64,000 nt of DNA, from the NCBI GenBank assembly GCA_036346225.1, contig JARFIW010001750.1:1984001-2048000 (forward strand). The letters are read 5' to 3'. Below, one piece after another: positions 21,508 through 35,460 of the stretch (positions are counted from its first letter, which is position 1; each line of letters starts with the position of its first letter). This DNA is from Platerodrilus igneus. Taxonomy: Eukaryota; Arthropoda; Insecta; Coleoptera; Lycidae. A program made the position numbers and the translations under genes. The notes below the pieces were generated by a model. The model worked only from the letters and a program-made list of their open reading frames with translations. It searched no databases and was not told the origin of the DNA.

Positions 21508-24500
21508 GTAATTTATGGTACTCCAGTTTTATATAAATTTTAAACGTTTACCTTAATTATGTAGACTATGGAGGCAATGAAGAAGGAACTGAAGCCAGTG
21601 GCTCTAGTGTAACAAATCCTTCTTCTGGTACGTCTACTGGTACAACCTCTATGAGTGTTGAAACATTACGGCGGTTTCTTGCTGAAAAGTTAGGTTTTGT
21701 CGATAAGGAGGAGATTGAGAAAGTGAAAGTAATGTTTAAATCCTGCAATAGTTGTTAAATGAATTTTTCTATTTTCGTAATAGGTATTGGATCATGCTTC
21801 CTTGGATGGAATTGTAGACTATATTAAAAGCAAAAAATGTAAAAATATAATTACTATGGCAGGTGCTGGGATTTCTACATGTGAGTACATATTGTTTAGT
21901 GTTTATTGAATGCAAATTAAATTGTATGCTATCTTTGCACTATTCCTAAATTAGATTTTTAAATAACAAATAACTCTGGAAATACAAAAAATAGGCGAAA
22001 TACTTTGTATTGAGTTAAATTGTAGTAAATTTATACTAGCGTATTATAATTAAGTGTTATACTATCACTAATGAATTGATGAACAAACATAAATGAAGCT
22101 GACATTACCGCAAAATGATAGATAAGACAAAAACAACTATTAAACATTATGGAGCTCCTTAAATGCGCAAAGTTTGTGTTCAAAAAATCTTTAACCGAGT
22201 AAAAGACTTTGCTAATGAGGTAACTTTTTAAAACTTAAAATTATTTATAATCAATTCCCTTGTTTTGAACAGATCTGAACCTTGAAGAAGTTCTAGAATA
22301 CTATATTAGGTAGAATGGCTTGCGTGTTTCAGTGTGCAAAAGAACCGAATTATAGGTTTAACCAAATTGGTGAAATCTTTAATGAGGAACCAGATTAAGA
22401 CAAGTCCCTGAAAGAGGGCAGCAGCTCTTTCGATACTTAGAGTGGTAGAGGCATTCTAAGACACTACTGCAATGTGGAAGGCAATGGGAAACCACTACAT
22501 TACCTCCCAAGTGTATAGCATAGCAAAATTGTTTTAAAAATGATGACATTCTTTTCGGTAAAAGATTCCAGGGATAAAATACTCTCCCATTTGGATCTCT
22601 GGGAGGGGACTACTTCAGAGGATATGATCGGCATGCTCAATAAAAAGAATGGAAGTACCGGGCACATCTTGCAAGTTAAGGTCTGGAATGTTAGAAGTCT
22701 GAAGCAAATAGGCAAGTTAGGTATTTGAAAATTAAAATGGATAGATTAGCATTAGATATAATAGGTATTTGTGAAATTCAGCAAGCAGTGGTGGAGAATT
22801 TTTGGAGATGTGATTTTGGTGTAATTCATACAAGATCAGAAGAAGCAAATAGTTATGCGAAAAAAGGTAGGATACTTGTGTACAAAACTACTTACAAAAG
22901 AACAAAATATTAGTCATGGTTAGATTTAGAATCTAAACTGATAAATACAGTACTAAATACGAGTACACAAGCCCATCTTTAACAACAGCGTGAAAGAGGT
23001 AGAAGCGATCTACAAAGATATTGTAAATATGCAACTCAAGTTGCACCCAACAAACTTTATAAGCGTCATAGATACGCAGACCTGAACGTCTCTTAATAAT
23101 AGACTTGTCTATCGACACACCTTAAAACCGAATAAACTCGCCCGGAGTCTCCGATTATTAGAATACAAACATTATTTATAATAATTAAGGAGAGGAGCAT
23201 TAAAATCTTAATACGAATACTTTTGTTTGTTTCTGGTATATGATGACATGCAATAGCCAGGAGCAAGCAATAACTTCTGATCTTATGAGTTTAACCTTTT
23301 ATCACGTTGCACCAAAGCATGGAGGTTAAACCAGAAGGTTGTGCTTTATGCTCTAACGTGGATACTGCATGCCCTGTCGTCAAGGTGCTCCAAATCCTAC
23401 CACCAGGGCCTGGACTTCCATCAAAGGAAGTTACTTCGTAGAACCATTTTTGTATCAGCATCTACTGCTGAACCCAAGCCAAGCACAGCCTACTGAGATA
23501 GGATGTCCGAGGTGTCCGTTACGCCCTTGTCTTTGGTGCCCACTATTACTAAAGCGGACGGACATAGCGGCCTTGACGTGTGAGTACCACACCCCGCACC
23601 AGTTCCAACGCCTACTACAAAGAATCTGCCATCATTATGCCGTTCCACATCTCATATTGCCGATAAAGGAACCTGCATAATACACGGCACCTGCATTGAT
23701 TGACCTGCCACTTTTAGCACTGTATGCAGGCTTCGATCCAACAAAACTTCTACCTGCAAATTCCAGGCAACACCGTATCTGTGAGTACTCTGCACTAATC
23801 CATTTTAGCGAAGGCTTTTTTTTTAATCGCGTTTCTGCACAGAAGCATGTGTAAAGGTTCAAAATTAATCCAGTACGCGAATTTCATTTTTTGTGTACAA
23901 ACATTACATTTCATTCAAAGTCACACTATAAATTTTCTAACGTTAAAGGACATTTGCATTTCTAGTGTTAATAAGATTTTTTTACATAAAAGCTCTATTC
24001 TCATGCATAAATTAAAGGACATTTTTATATTGCATATGCATATAGAATCTTATGTAATTGTTATTTTCAATTTTATGTTATCGTATGTATTTCTTACAGC
24101 CAATGGTTAATTCTAAATCTGTAAATAAATTGTACATATTTGCTGTCTCTAGGTGACCCCACAAAACTCAGAAATCGTGAACTGAACATCCACAATATTA
24201 AAGACATACTAAGATTCGTACAAGGACATGAAAATTTAATAACTGCGGGAGATTTTAATGCAGTGGTAGGTGAGGGTAGGGAAGGAGTGATAGTAGGTTT
24301 ATTTGGTTTAGGCATGAGACACGATGAGGAAAATAGGCTGATAAAATTTTGTTTTTTGACTTTGTGAAACTAAAAGATTAAGATATCCACAAAAGATTGA
24401 GAAAAAGTCAAATGAATTGTTGAAATACATTGGTAAAATTTCTTATACTAAAAAAGTTGTTATGATATTCCATGCAAACAAGAAAGTATTCTAAGCAAAG

Positions 24501-25419
24501 AAAATGTGGCCCGCACCGAATACCGCAACAAAACAAGAGTCGAATGGAAATTCAAATGATTGGGATACTGTGCTAGCTAAAATGTTGTAGAGTATGGTGG
24601 GTCACACAGAAATAAAAATTGGAAACCTCAGCAAGTAGATTTATTACAAACCTTTACTTATCAAACAGTATCAAAAGGAATATTTACAAAAACCAAAAAC
24701 GAATATTTATGTAATCGTCCTGTTAAAACATGATGTAAACAAAAACCTCAACTCGCATATAACACAGCTTAATTTCAAAATTTACGTTTAAGCAAATATA
24801 AATTAGGGATTATTTCCGAGTCACGTACGGAGTAGGTTTATTTGGCTTAGGCACAAGAAACGACAGGGAAATAGGTTGGTAGAATTTTGCCACAAAAACA
24901 ATTTAACCATCACAAACACATTACTTCAACATCATGCTAGAAGATATACACATGGAAGACAACGTGGAAAACAACATGGAAGACAACGCTACAGGAATCA
25001 AGTGAAAGACTGTATAAGCTACCCAGAAGCAGGTATAGACACTGACCACAAAAACGTAATTATAAAGGCCGCTTTTAAATCTTAAAAACATAGTATCAAA
25101 AATCTAAGTAACCCATACAAGTATACTTACATAATTTTTCCAGCCCTAAATAAATACTAGAAGAAAATAAGACAATATGTACAGTATTAGAATGCTGTTT
25201 GCCTACTCCTTGAAGTACACATCCTAAAAGTAATAATAACTATAAACTGAAGTAGCATAACCCTACTGAAGTAGGATAACCCTAAACTGAAGCGAACCGA
25301 GTTTTTAGGGGTACCATGAATTGGGGTGTAATTGATCATGCAAAATTTTTATTTTGGAATAATTGATAACACGTTAGTGTGAATGTGGATATTGAAATTT
25401 TGCATACTAAAGAATAACT

Positions 25420-25465
<46 letters not shown>

Positions 25466-28400
25466 AATGTTGATGGAAAATCGTTATGGGATAAAGGCGT
25501 CCGATAAAAAATTAATTATTGGATAATCATTTATTGAATATCAACGTTTTGGATAATATGAATCCTTAATCATGAGCTAAAAATTGCAATTAACAAAAAC
25601 AAGAAAATAGCATTATATACGGTACTTACATTCAATGTGATTAATAACATTAATTCATAACAGACATTGAATAGAATATTAAAGTGTCAGTTTGACGGAT
25701 AAAACATCAAGTAGTATTAAATAAGGATAGACAAATGATTGATTTGAAAAGTAACAAAATTAAAATATAACTAACCAATAAGAAGAGTGCAATGAATAGA
25801 TCTACTAAAAATTAATCTGTTGCATATGTTTCATGTTGTAGTTAAAATATCTAAAAAGCAAAAGCAAACAACTCTAAAAATTCAAAACTATTAGGAATAT
25901 TGATAACTATTGTATGGTGTGAAAAGGATTGGAAAGGTGTGTAGAACAAGAAAAGAGAAAAAAATTATAAAAATAAAAAAATAAATAAAGAAACTGTTAG
26001 GAATTATTATTATTTTTAGAAAATAAAAGAGAATAAACTGCACTTAGATGCTGAGTGTCTGATTTTCCATTAAGGCCATTAGTTTGTTGTTGGATATGCA
26101 GCGCTTCAAGAAATAAACGATTTTTGTATTTAGGTTTTATTTCTAGGATTTTTGTGTCGGTGTAATTCGGTATATGATTCGTACTATTTACATGCTCTGC
26201 TAAGGTGCAGGTGGTCTTTTGTAACTTGGCATCACTTTTGTGTTGGGTGATGCGATTTTTAAGTTGAATGTAAATCATGTTATCAAGTAGTTAGTGCAAA
26301 AGCTGATAGAATGACAAAGCATTTATCACAAACTTGTCCAAAATTGAAGAAAAATGAAGATACTCATGACTCCATTTGTTCTCCAATAAATGTTAGCTCT
26401 AGGTTAGAGTCTAATGTGCTAGCCACTATCGATGTGGATTACCCACAGCCAATAACTATTTCAAGTGTTAAATCTGCTGGAACTTCACAGCCTTCAATCA
26501 AAAGATACCAGCCTTCAGTAAGTGACTTTGTAATAAGCACATCAACTTCCCAAAAACAAGAACTTGACCTCAAAATAGCACGTTTCTTTTACGCTTGTAA
26601 CATCTCATCAACATGATATCAGCACTTAGGCCTGGTTATAAACCACCATCCAGAAAAAACCTTGCAGAAAATTTACTTGATAAAGTAGCAGAAGAGCTGG
26701 AAGAAACTGCTAGAAAGGATGTTGCTGGAAAAAATGTTACTCTCATGCAGGATGGATGGAGTAATGTACATAATGATCCAATAATAGTTAATTCCATACA
26801 CTGCAACGGTAAAAGTGTATTTATTTCTTCAGTAGATTGTGGAACAAATAAGAAAACAAGCGATTACTGCAAAAATCTCGCTTGTGAAGCAAAAACTACA
26901 GCTGAAGCTAAATACAAGTGCACAGTGAAAAGTTTTGTGTCTGATAACGAATCAAAAATGTCTTCAATGCGGCAACATCTTCAAACTGAAAATGTTGTAC
27001 CAGTTGTATACAGTTGTGCATCGCATTACCTAAATCTTTTGGGAAAGAACGTAAAAAATGAGTCGCTTATGACCCATGTTGTTAAAGTACAAAAATTCTT
27101 TCGAAACCACCACATTCCTGGAAGCTTATTAAAGGAATATGCTGATTCGGTTGTAACGGGATTTTGTAGTTTAACATCTTACGCTTTTCTGTAACTACTA
27201 TTTCTATATTTTATATTTATTAACTCGTTGGCGAATGCGTCGTATTATAATAAGTGGATCGCTGTTTGTATAAAATAAATACTTTCGAATAGTTTTCATA
27301 TTGTATGCAATTTAACTCGCGTGTATTAATTAAAGATAGATAAATTGAAGCTTGATTCTCATTAATAAATAAATTCCAACTTATCGAGAACGATAAACAG
27401 CCTGTAATTAATTATTAGATACGATTGTTACATTCACGTTTTAGATGTTCCTTATGTTGTTAGCGAGGTAGATAATAGTCGATAAGCGGTTATAATAGCG
27501 ACGAGTTGTGGAGTTCTGTTTTGTGTTCCTATATGTGAAGTACGTGGAAAATATTGCTTTCTGTTTGCTTTGATAATAGTGAAAAATTAATGCGGGATTA
27601 ATTTTTCGAATTGTACATGAAAAACACGGCACGATTTTAGTTGTACTTTTTAACTGTAGAATGTGTTTACTCGACCGCACGGGTTTTAAGGTTATTGACA
27701 GACGGTTTTATTGCTTACGAGTAGCTTTACTAATTGTTTTTTGTCGCTTTTCTGTTGGAAATACAAGTGATAGAACTTGTTTTACTCGACCGCACGTGTT
27801 TTACAGAACATTGACTTAGTGATTACGCGTTGCTTTCCTGATTGTGTTTTTTTAGTTGATTTGTCTCTTTATATGTGAACGGTGTGTGCGATCTAGTTTC
27901 GTGGTCCCCTTTTTTTTGTCAGAGTAGGGTATACTTTGGATTATCCAAATTAAATACAGTTGATACTGTAGTTGCTGAATTTTCTAACACCAAAGAATCT
28001 AAAATAGATAGTTGCTTGCGCAAATTTCGTTATTAAAAAGCATTAACTTTTTCTTTGTTACCATATGTAGCAAATAAAACACCTCACATTACTGTTAGTA
28101 TAATGCAAGAACTTATCAGATGACATGCATTACATCGTGCCTTGAAAGCACGTGGTTCTAAATTCTTATTACTATTTTTCTTTACAATTTGTGTTACAAA
28201 ATATTTCGGAATTATTGTCTCAGGAAATAGAATTAACAAGAAATTTACCAAGGCTACATAGTTCCATCAGCATGATAATGTCTGCTGTTAACACCAGTGA
28301 TTAGTGATTAGTGTAAAGTGGAAGAAATTCCATCAACACCCTCACAGTCAAGGGTGTAGTGCTTCGTTAGTGCAGGACATCGTTGAATCCCACATTTCAG

Positions 28401-31400
28401 TTGCAAGGAAGCGTTGCTAAAGGACTTTTGTAAGTTGAACTATTTCCTACTTATTAGTACTTTAAATATCTATTTTCTGATCTATTCTGATACCTTTTAC
28501 AATAGACTTGCATGCTATTTTAAAACATAGAAAAAAAAAGAAAGAAAGAAAAATCAATACTACTGAATTACTCATACCAATTGTGTCTTATCTATTTATC
28601 TTTTGTTAATATTTTGTCTGATTTATGTTTAATTGGTGTGTGAGGAAACGTTTCTGCTACTCCCCAATATTACCTCAGTTTGTACTAAATATTTTTGTAT
28701 TGCTTTTACCGTTGTTATATTATATAGTTTATCTAAACAGTTTTATTTTCATTCTACCAAGTACTGAATAACTTAGACTTTGCATTGCTGCTATTCTTTT
28801 TCTTTATTTCAGGTTTGCAGGACTAATCTTTTTTTTTTATTACAGGTTTGCAATTCTAATTTCTTTTATTGCAGGTACTGTTACTAACTCCTTATCGCCG
28901 CATACATCATAGGTCAGTCTGCTTTCTACAACCCCCCTCCTACTCTCCGATTGAACGGGTCATTTCTTTGACTTTCTTTGTGTTACGTAACATAAATTTG
29001 GCGCCCAACGTGGCTGCCACGAAAAAAACGTAACACGTTTTAACCTCAAGTACCAGGTGAAACACGCTGGAATTCTGAAATGATCTGCTTAAAAACTTTT
29101 ATAACGAACAGGCCGTTTTATTTACAAATTGTGGACACACATGAGGAAAAAATAGAGGATGGTATAAAACAAATAATTACTAATCATTACTTATACAAAG
29201 AAGTAAAAAATATGTACAGTCAATTAAAACCAATATCTGATGCTTTAAATAAGTTACAGAGTGACAAGGCTAGCATTGCTGATGCGTGCGAAATTTTGGT
29301 TGATCTTCTTCATAAAGAAGAACTCAAACCGCACTTAAATAAAGTGAAATCTACATTTGATACTGCAATAACTCCTATTCACATTTTAGCGAACATGATG
29401 AATCCACTGTATAAAGGTAAAAAATTATCCCAAAGTCAAAAAGAATCTGCCCGTAAATATTTACAATACATAAATCCACGATACTTGCAGTATACAATAC
29501 AGTTTCAATTAGAAGAGGAGCCTTTTCCCAAAACATTTTTTTCACCTAGTGTTGCCGATAATGTATCACCTTCTTTGTGGTGGCAAAACCTAACAAAAAG
29601 TGGAATTGATAAAAACTTCTTGGAGCTGATGGAACACCTTCAACAATGTCCAGCGTCATCTGGATCTTTGGAACGCATTTTCTCAAATTTCTCATTTATT
29701 CAAAGTAAAATTAGAAACAAGTTAAGTTTACAAACAGCCTCCAAATTGGTGTTTTGTTATATGACAGAAAATGAACATTTAGATTGGTAAAATGCTTAGA
29801 TATTTTGTCACCGTATTTCTAATTATGTATTTTGATTTAAGGTTGTTTTCTTATAATTTATGCAAAATATGCCTACAATATACAGAACTCTCTTTAAATT
29901 GAAATCTGTTTATATTTCGTAGTTTCAGAATAAAGTAAATTTTATTAAAATACTAAAAATTGTAGGAATTTTAATTAAGCTTTTTGAATATTATTTAATA
30001 TGTAATATTTAATATGCAGTTTGAGACAACTAAATATTATTAAAAATGCAAACAATTTGAAACTTAAAAGTTTTCTTACATTTCATCATTTAATAGTAGT
30101 TTTTCCCACATGTGGGAAAAACTGACTATTTCCCAGGACAGTAAATACCGGTTTTTACCGTGGTATTTACCAGGGGCGGGAAAAACTTTGCCAACCCTGC
30201 CTTAAAGTCAATATCACCTCGTTTCACGGTATATAAATTGTAACACTTTTTTCTTGCCCACCAAGAAAGGTCTTTTAACTTTCTGTCTAATAAAACTCTT
30301 GCACGCCAACCCATCTGATTTGTCTCCCTACAAGATTGGTTTTCCAAGAGACGATTTTAGCAATGTAGGTTGATGAAGCCTTGTGTACACGTTTTCTCAC
30401 TTTCTATTAACTTTAAAATAATCACAAATAACAAGAAAACTTCGAGTGTATCACCTAACCTATTTTATCAAACATGAATATCATAGTATATAACAAACAC
30501 AACAAAACAAATCCCGAATTGGCCAAATATGCATGTATCTATAAGAAAAAGAACATCTTAAATTTATCAATTATAGTTATTCAACCAAATTAATGGGTTT
30601 GTTTAAATTATTCAGATATAATTGAGATGTGTTCCCATATAAAAATTTCCTGTTTACAATAGGCTTTAACTATGCATGCACAAATGTAAAAAGTCCTCTT
30701 AATAAAAATAAGTTTTAATCAACCAGTTACTAAACATTTATCAGCATGAATTGTGTAGCAGGTGGATAGCAACAATTCAATGATTCACAGGTTTATTGAT
30801 TTTGTACAAACTCTCGATGTACCTTACAGTGCCGGACAAAGGTAAGGGGTTGTAGGTAAGCTAATATTCCAACTTCGTGTTGAAGGAAAGCATCCAATAC
30901 AGGGGCACTTTCATCGGTAACGGTAATTTTTAAATTCCACGTTTACATTCGCGTTTGGGAACTTTAGTAATAGAGAAGCTTGAGGTGTGCATTTCTAAAT
31001 TATTTTAGAATATACATCGTCAAATTCATAGTCTACTAGATACACTACATAAAAATAAGTTTCCAGGAAACAGTTTGACAAACTGCCTATAAAATTTCTT
31101 CTCAGATACGGTTATTGTCATTCAAATCAACAACACAATATTTAAAATGATAAACAAATGGTTAGAAAATTACCATTCACATAGATGACTAGGTTTGTTG
31201 AAATTAATATCAGAAAATTACACGAACTACACGTTTTTGGAATATTATTATAAATAACTCGATGATTAGTGAACTTAAGTATAGGGAATAGTTAATAAGA
31301 AAAAAGACGAATAAATAACCTTTTGAAATACGTAGATAAAAACAGGGGTTTTCATTTAAAAAAATCGAAAGAATTATACATTTACATTTCGACTAGCCTC

Positions 31401-32347
31401 TTAATATTTCCACAATTCTGGCACATCTCTTGTACAGATTGTAACGCTAAATACGATATGGTATTTATTCTGTATTTAAAATTAATCTAAATGTTTCGTA
31501 GTGACGTCCCTGGGAAGATGTGTGTTGACAGTTACATGGGAATAACTTATTTACTATGTGGTTTGGTTGCACGATAAAAAGACAAAGTCAGTAGTATTGC
31601 TGCAATAAACGGTTCCCACGATAACGTAATTGTTTAACACGGCACGTAAAATCTGGCAATCGCAACAGTGAAATTGTACTGACATTGAATGATGTACAAA
31701 AAAAGTCATGAACACATACAAAGAAAAATTTTAGAAGCTAAACATCCGAAGAAAGCGATGAAAGAGTATCCTTGCGTGATAGAATAACTTCCGATTGTAA
31801 TTACAGTTTTATTTCATTTTATTGTATTGACCTACCCGAGTTAAATATTTTATACAACTAGGGGAAGTTGAATTGGGAGCTTCAGAAGCGACTTTGTTCT
31901 CCGCTGCTGTAGAATATTACCGAAAAAGACATGCTGGTGTTGTAATACAGGTTTTATAAATTACTAGAAATAGAACTCAGTAAAGGAATTGTTTATGAAG
32001 GCAATTTTTTTTAGATTAGCAAAGATTAATCACATATTAAATAATTGGTTACCAAAAAAAGTACACGCCAGTATTACAAAATTGTATTTGTAGAACCAGG
32101 ATTCATCTTAGGTTTTTATTTGAGACATCAAGTTATTTATATTATCGAACGCTGGCCGCTATCAACAAAGCTGAAGGCGAGTCAAATTTTGAGTATCTAG
32201 AAACATTTGTCGCGTTTTCTGTGTCTCTTATCGATGTCTTGTTTCTCTGATATTCTATTGATCCATTTCCTTCCTTGAACTAATTTGTCTGCTTGCATAC
32301 TACAGCAGTGTTTAAGCCAAACTTACAAAAAGTCTTACAGTGTTACA

Positions 32348-32400
<53 letters not shown>

Positions 32401-34343
32401 AAATTATATAATTTATTGAGGATTGCAGCAATTATGGAAGTCTACTTTTATTTTATAACTCGAGCTTTGAGAATTTATTTTCTCTTCAGAGCAACTAAAT
32501 ACATATAATGGTAAACAAATAAATAAGTTTTGGAAGTTAGATACTTACAAATGCGAGGTTTGACTTAAATTAAAAATATTAATTCTAAATTACAAAAATT
32601 GGTTTTCAAATTTTGAAGGTATAAATGTCAATGTCAATGCGTCTACAAGATTTAGATTTTAGTCATATAAAACACTAACTCCGTGGATTAATTTTAAACA
32701 TATAACAAGTATTCAAATAATTAACTAACTAACAGGTATAAGTTAATCGCAAGTGTATGTCAGTCTAAATTAGATCATTAGTAAAATTAGTAGGAAGATG
32801 TAGTAGTAATTAAGTTACATTCATTCACATTGTATATAAATACACAAATATATAGACATACATATGTGTGTGCGTACATAGGCATGTAAATACATTTATA
32901 TAAAAATACATAAATATCAAACAAAAGAAAAACTGGACAAAAGAACGAATGTTTACATTTACAAACATAAAGACCTAAAACACAAACAAACACACCTATA
33001 TACAAACAACCCACCCTCACATACATACATATAAACACAAACACATAAACACACACGCATACACACACACACATACAGACACAGGCAAACAAAACACATA
33101 AATCTAAGAGGTATAGAACCTAATGCGATTTAAAAACTATGTTTGTGGTTCTGTTGTTGTTCTTATTTTGGAGTCTATCTCTAGTAAATATGCGTATATG
33201 CAGCTTAGATTATCTATATCTTTCTTTAAGTTTAGTGCTTCTGGTTCTTGTGCAATCCTAACCATTTCTATAAATTTTCTTTTGTAGTGTCTTTTCTACA
33301 TCTAGAATTACTGCTTCGGTATAATTCATTTTGTGGCCTGTTTCTATACAATGCGTTGACAGTGCTGAAGAATTAACGTTTCTTCTCGTATCACTTTTAT
33401 GTGAAGTAATTCGTTGATGGAGCGTTCTTGATGTTTGGCCAATATAGTTTTGAATACAATTACAACAAGGAATTTTGTATACTATGTTAGATTTTAGTTC
33501 TTTGGAAGTTGCATCTTTAATTTTAGTGTAAAGGCTTCTGCTTAATTTGACATTTTTTAATGCTATTTAAATCGCATTAGGTTCTATACCTCTTAGATTT
33601 ATGTGTTTTTGTTTGCCTGTGTCTGTATGTGTGTGTGTATGTATGCGTGTGTGTTTATGTGTTTGTGTTTATATGTATGTATGTGAGGGTGGGTTGTTTG
33701 TATATAGGTGTGTTTGTTTGTGTTTTTAGGTCTTTATGTTTGTAAATGTAAACATTCGTTCTTTTGTCCAGTTTTTCTTTTGTTTGATATTTATGTATTT
33801 TTTATATAAATGTATTTACATGCCTATGTACGCACACACATATGTATGTCTATATATTTGTGTATTTATATACAATGTGAATGAATGTAACTTAATTACT
33901 ACTACATCTTCCTACTAATTTTACTAATGATCTAATTTAGACTGACATACACTTGCGATTAACTTATACCTGTTAGTTAGTTAATTATTTGAATACTTGT
34001 TATATGTTTAAAATTAATCCACGGAGTTAGTGTTTTATATGACTAAAATCTAAATCTTGTAGCACGATTGACATTGACATTTATACCTTCAAAATTTGAA
34101 AACCAATTTTTGTAATTTAGAATTAATATTTTTAATTTAAGTCAAACCTCGCATTTGTAAGTATCTAACTTCCAAAACTTATTTATTTGTTTACCATTAT
34201 ATGTATTTAGTTGCTCCTGAAGAAGAGAAAATAAATTCTCGAAAGCTCGAGTTATAAAATAAAAGTAGACTTCCATAATTGCTGCAATCCTCAATAAATT
34301 ATATAATTTTAAATTAATATTTATCAGCAAATAAAACTTGAAG

Positions 34344-34388
<45 letters not shown>

Positions 34389-35412
34389 AACTAAAGTTGG
34401 TAATTTTATAAATTTAATTATTTTTTATTTTTAGCTGCTGGAATTCCAGATTTTCGTTCGCCTGGTACTGGATTATATCATAATTTACAGAAATACAAAC
34501 TTCCTGATCCACATGCCATTTTTGAATTAAGTTTTTTTCGTGAAAATCCTAAACCATTTTTTGTACTAGCCAAGGAATTATATCCAGGATCATTCGAGCC
34601 AACTATATGTCATTATTTTGTGAAGTTACTGGATGAAAAGGGTTATTTGTTAAGACATTATACTCAAAATATCGATACTTTGGAAAGGATAGCAGGCATT
34701 CCTGATGATAAGTTAGTCGAAGCTCATGGAACGTTTTATACAGGACATTGCACACACTGCTCAGAGGAATACTCTCTAGAGTGGATGAAGGGTGAGATTT
34801 TATTGATTTGTTCCAAATATGTTATTCCATGATTACAGAAATTATTTTCAAGGATGAAGTTCCAATTTGCGAAACATGTCCTGGTGTAGTGAAACCTGAC
34901 ATTATATTTTTTGGTGAAAACTTACCAGACAAATTTCATGATTCAATGTTAGTTGATTTTCCAAAGTGTGACCTATTAATTATATTAGGTTCATCTTTAG
35001 TAGTCCAGCCATTTGCTTCACTCATAGATAGGTAAAGGTGCTTAATATTAATTTTATATACATTCAATAAAAGAACGGTTTTGAAGAGTTCCTTCAACAT
35101 GTCCCCGCTTATTAATAAATCGTGAAAAAGCTGGTGTTTGTTCTGGTATTATGATCTATATGGGAATAGGCGGTGGATTGGATTTTGACAGCGACGATAA
35201 TTTTAGAGATGTATTTTGGTCAGGAGATTGTGATGAAGGTTGCCAACTATTAGCTGAGAAGTTAGGTTGGGATGTAAGTATTATTTTTTTTATATTTATA
35301 CATTTTGTAGTGCAGACATATTCAAGTCAGACTTCAATATTGTAATTTTGCAGTCTAAACTTTTTTCTGTTCAAAAAGCTCTCAGCATGAACAATTTGGT
35401 AATACAAAGGAC

Positions 35413-35460
<48 letters not shown>

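Larger units (their letters stand above)
32398..34313 (-). mobile_element. Palindromic Penelope-like element in SIRT2 intron 3
   Basis: A central minus-strand segment (33565-33140) encodes the GIY-YIG endonuclease of a [42 protein letters not shown], then after a frameshift [19 protein letters not shown]. Its 3' region forms the left arm (32398-33134); an inverted copy of that arm lies on the other side (33566-34313). Both outer ends run into (AT)n tracts (32350-32397 and 34346-34385). Arms are about 740 bp and differ by scattered changes. PLEs use a GIY-YIG nuclease plus RT and are known for tandem or inverted partial copies. The RT part is absent. Confidence 0.85.

Noticed and set aside
27152..29035. 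Interpretation as an intron of the hAT gene
   Set aside because: Ends are TGTAAC...GTAACA with a primer-binding site rather than GT...AG at the frame junction, and hAT genes usually lack introns here.
32293..33918. Frames of poly-Tyr/Ile and Val/Cys-rich peptides
   Set aside because: Translations of (TA)n and (CA)n/(GT)n tracts within the PLE arms.
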